DNA of 64,000 nucleotides from Oscillospiraceae bacterium (lineage in GTDB: Bacteria > Bacillota > Clostridia > Oscillospirales > Oscillospiraceae). The number at the start of each line of letters is the position of its first letter. Position 1 is the stretch's first letter. The DNA is taken from assembly GCA_017521485.1 (NCBI GenBank), contig JAFXCL010000045.1:1-64000 (forward strand). The letters are read 5' to 3'. Below the pieces are notes generated by a model that ran no database searches, had not been told where the DNA came from, and saw only the letters and a program-made list of their open reading frames with translations. This document shows, piece after piece, positions 52,314-61,393 of the stretch. The position numbers were made by a program, and so were the translations under genes.

Positions 52314-53003
52314 ATGGCTTTGTATGCAATCGGCGATCTGCACCTATGCCTTGGCGCACCAAAGCCTATGGATATTTTTGGCGGCGCTTGGGTTGGGTAT
52401 ATGGAAAAGCTGAAAGCCGGAATGTCTGTGATCGGACCGGAGGATACTACTGTACTACTCGGTGATCTTTCCTGGGCATTGGACCTTCCCGGTGCAAAAG
52501 ACGACTTTTCCTGGATCGATCAGATCCCCGGACGGAAGATCATCTTAAAAGGCAATCACGACTACTGGTGGAGCACAGCTTCTAAGTTTTATGACTTTTG
52601 CAAAGTGCAGGGATTTTCCAATCAGTTTATTCTCAACAACAATCATTATGAATACGATGGCTGGGCAATCTGCGGCACCAGAGGCTGGTTCTTTGAAGAG
52701 GAGAAGAGCGGCACACACGACGAAAAAGTTTTTCGCCGTGAGGTGATGCGCTTGGAGGCGTCCTTGCAGTCAGCTGGAGATTTGCCAAAGCTGGTGTTTC
52801 TCCATTATCCGCCCCGTTATAAGGGATACGAATGTGAGGAGATCCTTGCGCTTCTAGAAAAGTATGACGTGCGCCGCTGTTTCTACGGGCATCTTCACGG
52901 AGCTAGCCACGGACTGGCAATGGAGGGCCTTTGGGACGGTATTGATTACAGACTGGTATCTGCGGACAGGCTTAATTTTCAGCCGTTACAGATTATTTTA
53001 TAA
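52314..53003 (+). CDS. Metallophosphoesterase
   Basis: A 229-residue calcineurin-like phosphoesterase. Metal motifs in order: AIGDLHLCLG (D-x-H), LLGDLSWALD (GD), LKGNHDYWWS (GNHD), VFLHYPPR (H) and CFYGHLHGAS (GHxH). The family is often annotated as a serine/threonine phosphatase-like protein; the natural substrate is unknown. ATG 52314 with AAGGAG 8 nt upstream. Last gene of the rnhB-side operon. Confidence 0.92.
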   Translation: MALYAIGDLHLCLGAPKPMDIFGGAWVGYMEKLKAGMSVIGPEDTTVLLGDLSWALDLPGAKDDFSWIDQIPGRKIILKGNHDYWWSTASKFYDFCKVQGFSNQFILNNNHYEYDGWAICGTRGWFFEEEKSGTHDEKVFRREVMRLEASLQSAGDLPKLVFLHYPPRYKGYECEEILALLEKYDVRRCFYGHLHGASHGLAMEGLWDGIDYRLVSADRLNFQPLQIIL

Positions 53004-53019
53004 TTTTTTAAGAAAAGTG

Positions 53020-53048
53020 TGGACATTTGCTATATTTTTTGTTAGAAT
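53020..53048 (+). promoter_or_regulatory. Promoter of tig
   Basis: TGGACA (53020-53025), 17 bp and TAGAAT (53043-53048). Confidence 0.7.
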
Positions 53049-53113
53049 AATTCGGATGTAATTTAGTATATTGAAGGACTGTTAAAGGCAGTCTGAAATG
53101 GGAGGACATAAAA

Positions 53114-54418
53114 ATGAATGTAAAGAGCATCGAAAGAAACGGCAATCAGGCTACAATCGTCGTAGAGATCGACAAGGAACTGATGGAATCCGGCGTTCAG
53201 AAAGCTTATATGAAGGCCCGGAAGAACATTATGATTCCCGGCTTCCGTAAGGGTAAGGCACCCCGTAAGATGATCGAGTCTATGTATGGCGCACATGTTT
53301 TCTATGAAGACGGTCTGGAAGAAATCTTCCCCGAGGTCTATGATTTTGCTGTTATTAAGCAGGATGTGAAGGCAGTTGGCCGTCCCAGCTTGACAGATAT
53401 GCAGATCAGCGAGGATAACATTGTTACCCTGACTCTGACTACTGATGTGTACCCTGAGGTCACTTTGGGCGATTATAAGGGTCTGGAGATCGAGAAGGCT
53501 GAGCCTACTGTTTCTGACGAGCAGGTTCAAGCTGAGCTGGACCGTATGGCACAGAATGTGGCATCCACTGAGACTGTTGAGCGCGCTGCCCAAATGGGCG
53601 ACACCGCTAACATCGACTTTGAGGGCTTTGACAACGGCGTTCCCTTCAACGGCGGCAAGGGCGAGGCTTTTGATCTGAAGCTGGGCTCCGGCTCTTTCGT
53701 TCCCGGTTTTGAGGAGCAGGTTGTGGGTATGTCCGCAGGCGAGGAGAAGGATATTGACATCACTTTCCCCGAGGATTACCATGCAGAGCTGGCAGGCAAG
53801 GCTGTTGTTTTCCATGTGAAGGTCAATAAGGTCACTGCTACAAATGTTCCTGCACAGGATGATGAGTTTGCAAAGGACGTCTCCGATTTCGAGACTCTGG
53901 ACGAGCTGAAGGCTGATATCCGTGCAAAGGCTCTGGAGAGCGCACAGAAGCAGATTGATTCCGCATTTGAGCAGGCTTGTGTTGACAAGGCTTCCGAGAA
54001 TGCAACTGTCGAAATGCCCAACGGACTGATCGAACAGGAGCTGGACAACCAGATGGAGCGCTTTGCTTATCAGCTCCAGATGAGCGGCTACTCTGTGGAG
54101 CAGTATGCTAAGATGATGGGCGGCGACCTGAACACTATGCGCAGTGCTTTCCGTCCCGCTGCTGAGAAGCAGGCTAAGGCAAATGTAACTCTGGCTAAGA
54201 TCGTTGAGGCTGAGGGCATCGTTGTTTCTGACGATGACATCAATGTTGAGTACGAGTCTATGGCTAAGCAGTACGAGCTGGAAGTGGAGAAGGTTAAGGA
54301 AATGGTTCCCGCCGAGGAGATCAAGACCAGCCTGGAGACCCGTAAGGCTGTTGCTGTGATCGTTGATTCCGCCGTTGCAGTTGCTCCCAAGGCAGTTAAG
54401 AGCGAATCTGAGGAATAA
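53114..54418 (+). CDS. tig: Trigger factor
   Basis: A ribosome-associated chaperone and prolyl isomerase, 434 residues. The N-terminal ribosome-binding domain has the signature GFRKGKAPRKMIE near residues 46-58. The FKBP-type domain (about 150-240) shows GDTANIDFEGF and FVPGFEEQVVGM. A long helical C-terminal domain follows. Codons are strongly biased, as expected for an abundant protein. Leads the tig-clpP-clpX-lon-engB quality-control cluster. Confidence 0.97.
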   Translation: MNVKSIERNGNQATIVVEIDKELMESGVQKAYMKARKNIMIPGFRKGKAPRKMIESMYGAHVFYEDGLEEIFPEVYDFAVIKQDVKAVGRPSLTDMQISEDNIVTLTLTTDVYPEVTLGDYKGLEIEKAEPTVSDEQVQAELDRMAQNVASTETVERAAQMGDTANIDFEGFDNGVPFNGGKGEAFDLKLGSGSFVPGFEEQVVGMSAGEEKDIDITFPEDYHAELAGKAVVFHVKVNKVTATNVPAQDDEFAKDVSDFETLDELKADIRAKALESAQKQIDSAFEQACVDKASENATVEMPNGLIEQELDNQMERFAYQLQMSGYSVEQYAKMMGGDLNTMRSAFRPAAEKQAKANVTLAKIVEAEGIVVSDDDINVEYESMAKQYELEVEKVKEMVPAEEIKTSLETRKAVAVIVDSAVAVAPKAVKSESEE

Positions 54419-54469
54419 TCAGCCTACCAAATGGTTAGAATGTTTCAAACCCTGAAAGGAGACATCACC

Positions 54470-55051
54470 ATGAGTTTTATCCCTTATGTAGTTGAACAGA
54501 CCAGCCGCGGTGAACGCAGCTATGATATTTTCTCCCGTCTGCTCAATGACAGAATTATCTTCCTGTCCGAGGAAGTCAATGACACCACCGCAAGCCTGAT
54601 CGTGGCACAGATGCTGTATCTGGAAGCCCAGGACCCGGACAAGGATATCCAGTTTTATATCAACAGCCCCGGTGGCAGTGTAACTGCCGGTATGGCTATT
54701 TACGACACTATGCGGTACATCAAGTGTGATGTGGCCACCATTTGTGTTGGTATGGCTGCATCTATGGGTGCATTTTTGCTGGCAGCCGGTACAAAGGGCA
54801 AGCGGATGGCTCTGCCGAACGCAGAGATTATGATCCACCAGCCCTCCGCCGGCACGCAGGGTCAGATCACCGATATGGCGATCCACCTGAAGCGACTGGA
54901 GAGCATCAAGGTGCGTATGAATAAGATCCTGGCAGAGAACACAGGTAAGTCTGTTGAGGAAATTACAGATGCGTGTGAGCGTGATAACTTTATGACTTCT
55001 CAGGAAGCCCTTGATTTCGGTCTGGTTGACCGGGTGCTTGAGCGTCATTAA
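54470..55051 (+). CDS. clpP: ATP-dependent Clp protease proteolytic subunit
   Basis: A 193-residue serine peptidase of the ClpXP/ClpCP proteases. Catalytic Ser98 in [12 protein letters not shown] and His123 in [11 protein letters not shown]; the catalytic Asp is expected near residue 172 (FGLVDRVLE region follows). [18 protein letters not shown] is the oxyanion-hole region. ATG 54470 has AAAGGAG upstream; the frame extends 13 codons further without a ribosome site. clpX is 29 bp downstream. Confidence 0.98.
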   Translation: MSFIPYVVEQTSRGERSYDIFSRLLNDRIIFLSEEVNDTTASLIVAQMLYLEAQDPDKDIQFYINSPGGSVTAGMAIYDTMRYIKCDVATICVGMAASMGAFLLAAGTKGKRMALPNAEIMIHQPSAGTQGQITDMAIHLKRLESIKVRMNKILAENTGKSVEEITDACERDNFMTSQEALDFGLVDRVLERH

Positions 55052-55080
55052 TCAGAACTCAGAAAGGCGGTACCTGCATA

Positions 55081-56325
55081 ATGTCTAACAAAGACGAGCA
55101 GATCTTGAGCTGCTCCTTTTGCGGGAAGCGGGAAACACAGGTCCGGCTGATTGCCGGTCCCGGTGTATATATCTGCAATGAATGTGTGCAGGCCTGCTGC
55201 GATCTGCTGGAGGCAGACGAAGAAAATCACGGTATGCCGGATCATCTGCCTGTTCCGGCGGAAATGAAGGCATACCTGGACAACTATATCGTGGGCCAGG
55301 ATGATGCGAAAATGGCGTTGTCCGTAGCAGTGTACAACCACTATAAACGCATTTATCTCTCCGCACAGAGCGATGTAGAGCTCCAGAAGAGCAATATTCT
55401 TCTGATCGGACCTACCGGTTCTGGCAAAACGCTGTTTGCCCAGACTTTAGCTCGCATTTTGGATGTGCCGTTTGCTATTGCAGACGCTACTACCTTAACA
55501 GAGGCTGGCTATGTGGGTGATGATGTGGAAAACATCCTGGTTCGCCTTCTTCAGGCAGCTGACTTTGATGTGGAGCGAGCAGAGCGGGGCATTATCTATA
55601 TCGACGAAATGGACAAGATCGCCCGCAAGAGCGAAAATACTTCCATTACCAGAGATGTGTCCGGTGAAGGCGTCCAGCAGGCACTGTTGAAGATTCTGGA
55701 GGGTACGGTTGCGAATGTTCCGCCTCAAGGTGGCCGTAAGCATCCCCAGCAGGAAACGATCCCTGTTGACACCAGCAATATCCTCTTTATCTGCGGTGGC
55801 GCATTTGACGGTTTGGATAAGATCATTGAAGCAAGAACCGATAAATCTGCCATTGGCTTTGATGCGCCGGTGGAAAGTAAGAAGCACCGTGATATTGGCA
55901 AGCTTTTTGCTCAGGTTCAGCCCCATGATTTGCTGAAATTCGGCATTATCCCGGAGCTTGTTGGACGTATGCCTGTGATTACCAGCCTTCAGGATCTGAA
56001 AAAGGAGGATCTAATCCGGATTTTGACAGAGCCGAAAAATGCGCTGACAAAGCAGTATGAGGCATTGTTGGGAATGGATCACGTGCTGCTTGAATTTGAG
56101 CCTGCAGCACTGGAAGCGGTGGCACAGAAAGCCATTGAGCGTCAAATCGGCGCCCGCGGCCTGCGTGCTGTTATGGAAGAGATCATGCTGAAGATTATGT
56201 TTATGATCCCCTCCGACCTGTCCATACAGAAGGTCGTTATTACCCCTGAATGTGTCGCCGGCGGCGATGCGAAGATCATTCGGGATTCTAAAAAGCTGCG
56301 TCCCAAGCTGGGCGCACAGCCGTAA
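55081..56325 (+). CDS. clpX: ATP-dependent Clp protease ATP-binding subunit ClpX
   Basis: A 414-residue AAA+ unfoldase. The N-terminal zinc-binding domain has CSFCGKRE near residue 12 and CNECVQAC near residue 37. Walker [14 protein letters not shown], Walker [14 protein letters not shown], sensor 1 and the [13 protein letters not shown] sensor 2 follow. ClpX recognises SsrA-tagged proteins, the product of the tmRNA system at the left edge of the window. Confidence 0.98.
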   Translation: MSNKDEQILSCSFCGKRETQVRLIAGPGVYICNECVQACCDLLEADEENHGMPDHLPVPAEMKAYLDNYIVGQDDAKMALSVAVYNHYKRIYLSAQSDVELQKSNILLIGPTGSGKTLFAQTLARILDVPFAIADATTLTEAGYVGDDVENILVRLLQAADFDVERAERGIIYIDEMDKIARKSENTSITRDVSGEGVQQALLKILEGTVANVPPQGGRKHPQQETIPVDTSNILFICGGAFDGLDKIIEARTDKSAIGFDAPVESKKHRDIGKLFAQVQPHDLLKFGIIPELVGRMPVITSLQDLKKEDLIRILTEPKNALTKQYEALLGMDHVLLEFEPAALEAVAQKAIERQIGARGLRAVMEEIMLKIMFMIPSDLSIQKVVITPECVAGGDAKIIRDSKKLRPKLGAQP

Positions 56326-56336
56326 TACCAATTGGA

Positions 56337-56364
56337 GGGGGTAGGCAGCTACCCCCTTTTTTAT
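56337..56364 (+). terminator. Terminator after clpX
   Basis: GGGGGTA/TACCCCC stem with a 6-nt loop and TTTTTTATT, between clpX and lon. Confidence 0.85.
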
Positions 56365-56383
56365 TCTCAGAAAGGAGAATACT

Positions 56384-58786
56384 ATGGGCCAACAAAAGAC
56401 AACGGCACTGATGCCTGTTCTTGCGCTGCGCGGACTTGCTGTTTTTCCGGAACAGACAATTCATTTTGATATTGGTCGTGTGAAATCTGCAATGGCAATT
56501 GAAGAAGCTATGAAGCATGATAGCATCTTGTTCCTTGTGCCTCAGAAAAACATCATGGACGATGATCCAGGACTTTCTGCCCTATATCCCGTGGGAACGG
56601 TGGTAAAAGTTAAGCAGGTTCTTAAGTCTCATGGGGATAACCTGCGGGTTTTGGTAACCGGACTGTACCGGGCTAAAATTACTGAGCTGATTCGTTTTGA
56701 ACCCTTTTTGTCCGGAAATATTGAGGCTGTCGCAGAAACTGCCGTCTCGAATGACTTGCGAGCTCGGGCACTTCGCCGGGAAGCAAATACGCTGTATGCC
56801 TCTTATCTTGATATTATTGAGCATCCGCCTCAGGGTGTTCAGTTGAGAATGTTATCCTCTGAAAGCTGCGGGTTTATTGCTGACTCTATCGGCCAGCACT
56901 CCGGTATCGACTATACCGACAAGGCAAAGCTGTTAGCAATGTTAAATCCGGTACGCAGACTGGAAACAGCACTGCGTATGCTTCGTCAGGAAATTCAGGT
57001 GCTTCACCTGGAGACAGATATTCAGGAGCGGACACGGGCTCATATGGACCAGGAGCAGCGGGACTATTACCTGCGTGAGCAGATGAAGGCAATCCGTGAG
57101 GAGCTTGGTGAGTTTGACGACGACACTGAGATTCGTGAGTACGAGAAGAAGATCCTGCAGTTAAAACTTTCTGCTGACACAGAAAAGAAGCTGCTGAAGG
57201 ATTTGGACCGTCTCAGAAAGCAGCCCTTTGGTTCTGCAGAAGCATCTGTTCTGCGGGGTTATCTGGATACAGTTCTGGAAATGCCTTGGAACACCCATAC
57301 GAAGGAATGTGTGAACGTACAAAGCGCCAGAAAAGTTCTGGATGCGGACCATTTTGGTATGGAAAAAGTGAAGCAGCGAATTCTGGAGACCATCGCTGTT
57401 CGGCAGCTGGCTCCTCAAATGCCGCCCCAGATTCTTTGTTTGGTGGGCCCTCCCGGTGTGGGCAAGACATCCATCGCTTATTCCATTGCCCGGTGCTTGA
57501 ATCGGAAAATGGCGCGTATTTCACTGGGTGGCGTTCACGACGAGGCAGACATCCGCGGTCATAGAAAGACCTATGTAGGTGCTATGCCCGGACGGATACT
57601 GTCTGCTGTCATTCAGGCTGGCAGCTGCAATCCGGTCCTTCTTCTGGATGAAGTAGACAAGCTTGGCAGAGATCATCGTGGAGATCCCAGTGCGGCACTT
57701 CTTGAGGTTTTGGATGGAGAACAGAACAAAACCTATCGGGATCACTATTTAGAGATTCCCTTTGATCTGAGTGACGTAATGTTTATTACCACTGCCAACA
57801 CCACCGATACCATTCCGCGCCCCCTTTTGGACCGAATGGAAATTATTGAGCTTGGTTCTTATACAGACGAAGAAAAGGTTATGATCGCAAAGGATCACTT
57901 GCTGCCAAAGCAGCGGAAAAAGCACGGCTTGAAAGGTAACCAGCTTCGCATCAGTGATGATGGATTCCGTGAGATTATCCGTTGTTACACCAGAGAATCC
58001 GGTGTTCGGAAATTGGAGCAGTGTATTGCTGAAATCTGCCGGAAAACGGATATCCGGATGCTCTCTGGCGAAAAAATAAAGCGTGTAAGCATAAATGGTG
58101 GCAATCTGGAGGAATTCCTGGGTGTACGCAAGTATTTGCCGGATCGGCTGCCAAACAGCGACCGGATCGGTCTTGTTACCGGTCTTGCCTGGACTTCTGT
58201 AGGCGGCGAAGTGCTGGAGGTGGAAGTCAATGTGATGGACGGAACCGGCAAGCTGGAACTGACCGGTAACTTAGGCGATGTGATGAAGGAATCTGCACAG
58301 GCAGCAATGAGCTATATCCGTGCCAATGCACAGCAATTGGGCATTGTCGCCGATTTTTACAAGGTAAAGGACATTCATGTCCATTTCCCGGAGGGGGCAG
58401 TGCCGAAGGATGGCCCGTCTGCTGGCATTACGGTCTGCACAGCGATCGTATCTGCACTGACGAATGTTTCTGTCCGCAGAGACGTGGCTATGACCGGTGA
58501 AATATCCATTCGCGGCCGCGTTTTGCCCATTGGCGGTTTGCGAGAAAAGACGATGGCTGCGCTGCGCCACGGAATCCGGACCGTTATCATTCCAAAGGAC
58601 AATGAACGGGATTTGGAGCAAATCGATCAGACTGTGAGAAATTCCTTGAATTTTATTACAGCACAATCCATCGAAACTGTTCTTCAGGCTGCGCTGAACA
58701 CAAAGCCGGCGCCTATGGCCACAATTCTTCAGGACATTCCGGAGGATATGAAGCAGAAATCCCATAAATCTGTGATTCGTCAGTGA
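56384..58786 (+). CDS. lon: ATP-dependent protease Lon
   Basis: An 800-residue AAA+ serine protease. N-terminal substrate domain (about 8-205), coiled helices, ATPase with Walker A GPPGVGKTSIAYS and Walker B PVLLLDEVDKLG, and a C-terminal protease domain. The catalytic Ser is in PKDGPSAGITVCTAI and the Lys in GRVLPIGGLREKTMAALR. AGAAAGGAG precedes the ATG. The clpX-lon-engB order is typical of Firmicutes. Confidence 0.98.
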   Translation: MGQQKTTALMPVLALRGLAVFPEQTIHFDIGRVKSAMAIEEAMKHDSILFLVPQKNIMDDDPGLSALYPVGTVVKVKQVLKSHGDNLRVLVTGLYRAKITELIRFEPFLSGNIEAVAETAVSNDLRARALRREANTLYASYLDIIEHPPQGVQLRMLSSESCGFIADSIGQHSGIDYTDKAKLLAMLNPVRRLETALRMLRQEIQVLHLETDIQERTRAHMDQEQRDYYLREQMKAIREELGEFDDDTEIREYEKKILQLKLSADTEKKLLKDLDRLRKQPFGSAEASVLRGYLDTVLEMPWNTHTKECVNVQSARKVLDADHFGMEKVKQRILETIAVRQLAPQMPPQILCLVGPPGVGKTSIAYSIARCLNRKMARISLGGVHDEADIRGHRKTYVGAMPGRILSAVIQAGSCNPVLLLDEVDKLGRDHRGDPSAALLEVLDGEQNKTYRDHYLEIPFDLSDVMFITTANTTDTIPRPLLDRMEIIELGSYTDEEKVMIAKDHLLPKQRKKHGLKGNQLRISDDGFREIIRCYTRESGVRKLEQCIAEICRKTDIRMLSGEKIKRVSINGGNLEEFLGVRKYLPDRLPNSDRIGLVTGLAWTSVGGEVLEVEVNVMDGTGKLELTGNLGDVMKESAQAAMSYIRANAQQLGIVADFYKVKDIHVHFPEGAVPKDGPSAGITVCTAIVSALTNVSVRRDVAMTGEISIRGRVLPIGGLREKTMAALRHGIRTVIIPKDNERDLEQIDQTVRNSLNFITAQSIETVLQAALNTKPAPMATILQDIPEDMKQKSHKSVIRQ

Positions 58787-58794
58787 GGTGTCTT

Positions 58795-59379
58795 ATGAAC
58801 CTTCATAATGTTGAATTTTTGATTTCTGCGGCATCCCCAAAGGATTTTCCAACCAATCGACTCCCGGAGATTGCATTTGCCGGTAAATCCAATGTGGGGA
58901 AGTCCTCTGTCATCAACCGACTCCTCCAGCGGAAAAACTTTGCCAGAGTAGGGGAGAAGCCCGGCAAAACAATCCATGTCAATTACTTTACCATTGACAA
59001 AAAGTGTTACTTTGTGGATCTTCCGGGTTATGGCTATGCAAAGGTGTCCCAAAAAGAAAAGGACCGCTGGGCAAAGCTTATGGAAGACTACTTTGCTGCA
59101 AATCGTATTGATTTAGGTGTGTTGATTGTGGATGCCCGCCATGCGCCTACAAACAACGACATTACCATGGCAAGATGGTTTCTTGACAGTGAATGTCCGT
59201 TTGTAGTGATCGCAAATAAGCTAGACAAGGTAAAGAAAAGTCAGCTTGCCGGAAATTTACAGACGATCCGTGCAGATCTGGAGCTGCCGGAGGAATGTCC
59301 GGTGATTCCCTTTTCTGCGGAAAAGGGCGATGGCAGAGATGATTTGATTCGGTTGATCCTTACTGCAACAGGTGAATAG
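58795..59379 (+). CDS. engB: Ribosome biogenesis GTP-binding protein EngB/YsxC
   Basis: A 194-residue TRAFAC-class GTPase for 50S assembly. G1 FAGKSNVGKSSVIN, G3 VDLPGYGYAKVS, G4 IANKLDKVKKS and G5 PFSAEKGDG. ATG 58795 with GAGGTG just upstream; the GTG at 58783 overlaps the lon stop and lies ahead of that site. Last gene of the protease operon, ending in a palindromic terminator. Confidence 0.96.
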   Translation: MNLHNVEFLISAASPKDFPTNRLPEIAFAGKSNVGKSSVINRLLQRKNFARVGEKPGKTIHVNYFTIDKKCYFVDLPGYGYAKVSQKEKDRWAKLMEDYFAANRIDLGVLIVDARHAPTNNDITMARWFLDSECPFVVIANKLDKVKKSQLAGNLQTIRADLELPEECPVIPFSAEKGDGRDDLIRLILTATGE

Positions 59380-59416
59380 TAAAACGGTGTCTCATTGAGA
59401 CACCGTTTTACTATTC
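59374..59416. terminator. Bidirectional terminator covering both stop codons
   Basis: 20-bp perfect arms (59374-59393/59397-59416) with a 3-nt loop. The last Glu codon and TAG stop of both convergent genes lie in the arms. Confidence 0.85.
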
Positions 59417-59665
59417 TTGTGTGTTCAGTGCTGCCTTCAGCGCTTGTGCAAGCTGGTCGGGGCAGGAGGTTTGCTTCATACCGCATTTTGTTCCTTCCAG
59501 CCGCTCAATCACTGTATGGACATCCATTCCTTCCACTAAAGAACCGATACCCTTCAGGTTTCCGTTACAGCCGCCCATAAACTGAACATTTTTCAGCTTT
59601 CCGTCCTCAATTTCAAAAAAAATCGCCTGAGAACAAGTTCCCTTTGTTTTATACTGATACTGCAT
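59411..59665 (-). CDS. TSCPD-domain protein (TIGR03905 type)
   Basis: A small protein of 84 residues from ATG 59665 (AAAGG upstream). The pattern TKGTCSQAIFFEIEDGKLKN, FMGGCNGNLKGIGSLVEGM and TSCPDQLAQAL is diagnostic of the stand-alone TSCPD family, named after its C-terminal motif also seen in ribonucleotide reductases. Conserved cysteines suggest metal binding. Function unknown. Confidence 0.9.
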   Translation of the reverse strand: MQYQYKTKGTCSQAIFFEIEDGKLKNVQFMGGCNGNLKGIGSLVEGMDVHTVIERLEGTKCGMKQTSCPDQLAQALKAALNTQE

Positions 59666-59786
59666 AATTACATTCCTTTCCACTAGCTTATTAGCCTATT
59701 ATATGTCAGATTTTTATTTCCTGCAAGAGCGAATTATTTATTAGTGATAGGTTATCCTATCCATAGCAAAAATGGGAGGGAATACT

Positions 59787-60476
59787 ATGAATGATAAGAA
59801 AGAAGCGGATATGCAGCAGCAGGAACGAGAGCAGATCGTAGAACTTGGTTCAGATATTACTCGCAGCAGTAAAGGAAATATCTACACCTTAACAATTATT
59901 GGACAGGTCGAGGGACATCAGGTGCTTCCGGAAACAGCAAAAACCACAAAATACGAACACGTATTGCCCTTACTGGCAGGGATAGAAGAAAGTGATGAGA
60001 TTGACGGACTATTACTGCTTCTGAACACGGTTGGTGGAGATATTGAAGCAGGACTTGCAATAGCGGAAATGATTGCAGGAATGAAGAAGCCAACAGTATC
60101 TCTTGTTCTTGGAGGAGGTCATTCCATCGGAATCCCCCTTGCAGTCTGCACGAAAAAATCCTTTATTACCCCCACTGCCAGCATGACCGTTCATCCTGTG
60201 CGCATGACCGGTCTTGTGGTGGGTGCACCTCAGACATTCCGCTATTTCCAGAGAATTCAGGAGCAAATTGCAGACTTTGTAACTGCAAATTCCGGAATAT
60301 CCAAAAAGCAATTTGAAAGCTATATGATGGCAACTGGGGAAATGGCAACGGACGTCGGTACAATTTTGTACGGAAAAGAGGCGGTTTCATCCGGATTGAT
60401 CGACCGACTTGGCGGGTTGAGTGATGCCTTGAGTTCCTTGCACAAAATGATTGAAAAACGCAGAAAACCACAATAA
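59787..60476 (+). CDS. tepA: ClpP-like protease TepA/YmfB
   Basis: A 229-residue cytoplasmic ClpP-fold protease, called translocation-enhancing protein in Bacillus. LLLLNTVGGDIEAGLAIAEMI near residues 75-95 is the oxyanion region; the Ser nucleophile is in GGGHSIGIPLA and the His in MTVHPVRMTG. LYGKEAVSSGLIDRLGG closes the domain. ATG 59787 follows GGGAGGG. It sits near ftsK/spoIIIE as in Bacillus, where ymfB and spoIIIE are close neighbours. Confidence 0.9.
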   Translation: MNDKKEADMQQQEREQIVELGSDITRSSKGNIYTLTIIGQVEGHQVLPETAKTTKYEHVLPLLAGIEESDEIDGLLLLLNTVGGDIEAGLAIAEMIAGMKKPTVSLVLGGGHSIGIPLAVCTKKSFITPTASMTVHPVRMTGLVVGAPQTFRYFQRIQEQIADFVTANSGISKKQFESYMMATGEMATDVGTILYGKEAVSSGLIDRLGGLSDALSSLHKMIEKRRKPQ

Positions 60477-60491
60477 ATTTTCAATCAGGAC

Positions 60492-60520
60492 TGGAAATTT
60501 CTCAAAAGATATGTTATTAT
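60492..60520 (+). promoter_or_regulatory. Promoter of the uppP-like gene and ftsK
   Basis: TGGAAA (60492-60497), 17 bp and TATTAT (60515-60520). Confidence 0.65.
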
Positions 60521-60557
60521 AAATTGAAAAATTATTGGGAAGGAGATTGGCAGAAAA

Positions 60558-61382
60558 ATGTCGTTGCTTCAAAGTATACTTTATGGCCTGATTTCTGGCT
60601 TTTCAGAGCTTCTGCCTGTCTCTTCCCATGCCCATCAGGCACTGATGTTAAAACTCTTCGGTGTGGATGCCAGAGAACCGCTGCGGGATCTTTTGGTACA
60701 CGGAGCAGTGCTCTTTGCACTTTATACAGGCTGTAAGGCTATGATCCTGCGTATCCGCCGGGAGCGAAGTATTTCCACCAGAGGCCGTCGGGGCAGGCGG
60801 CAGGTATCCGACAGTACATACGATTTTCGGTTGATCCGCAGTGCTGTTATGCCAATGCTGATTGTTTTTTTACTTTATATTTCTACACGAAATCTGGAAA
60901 ACAGCATGACTGCCTTGGCATTGCTGTTTACAATCAACGGAATTGCACTCATCATTCCTGAGTATACCCGTCAGGCAAATAAGGGCGCAAGCTTGATGTC
61001 TGGTTTGGACGGAATTGTGATGGGAATTTTAGGAGGACTGAGTGCATTTGCCGGTATCTCCAGAATCGGTCTTATGAATTCTTATGCGCTTTTACGGGGT
61101 GCAGACAAGCAGAAGGCTGTTACCTGGGCTTATCTATTAAGTATTCCTGCACTGGCCTTAATGTGTGTTCTTGATGTGGTTTTTATTTTCACCTCTGGTG
61201 TTGGGGGTATTACCTTTTTAGGTGTATGCGGTTATATTCTATCAGCTTTGGCTGCGTACATTGGTGCTTATTTAAGCATTACATTTATCCGTTTCCTGTC
61301 AGTTCGTACCGGTTATACCGGTTTTGCTTATTACTGCTGGGGGACAGCATTGTTTGCTATGATTCTATATCTGATCGTTTAA
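60558..61382 (+). CDS. uppP: Undecaprenyl-diphosphatase, UppP/BacA family (divergent)
   Basis: A 274-residue membrane phosphatase recycling the C55 lipid carrier of the cell wall. Motif 1 is GFSELLPVSSHAH near residues 14-26 (the family has GxxEFLPVSSxGH) and motif 2 GISRIGLMNSYALLRG (family PGxSRSG). The second motif has lost the Pro, so the protein is a divergent member. About seven to eight membrane helices. GAAGGAGAT precedes the ATG. Followed 11 bp later by ftsK. Confidence 0.85.
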   Translation: MSLLQSILYGLISGFSELLPVSSHAHQALMLKLFGVDAREPLRDLLVHGAVLFALYTGCKAMILRIRRERSISTRGRRGRRQVSDSTYDFRLIRSAVMPMLIVFLLYISTRNLENSMTALALLFTINGIALIIPEYTRQANKGASLMSGLDGIVMGILGGLSAFAGISRIGLMNSYALLRGADKQKAVTWAYLLSIPALALMCVLDVVFIFTSGVGGITFLGVCGYILSALAAYIGAYLSITFIRFLSVRTGYTGFAYYCWGTALFAMILYLIV

Positions 61383-61393
61383 TGGAGGGACCT

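Noticed and set aside
61226..61393. 56-codon N-terminal extension of FtsK inside the uppP-like gene
   Set aside because: The ATG at 61394 has a good ribosome site and a normal charged FtsK N-terminus; the extension is just an overlapping frame.
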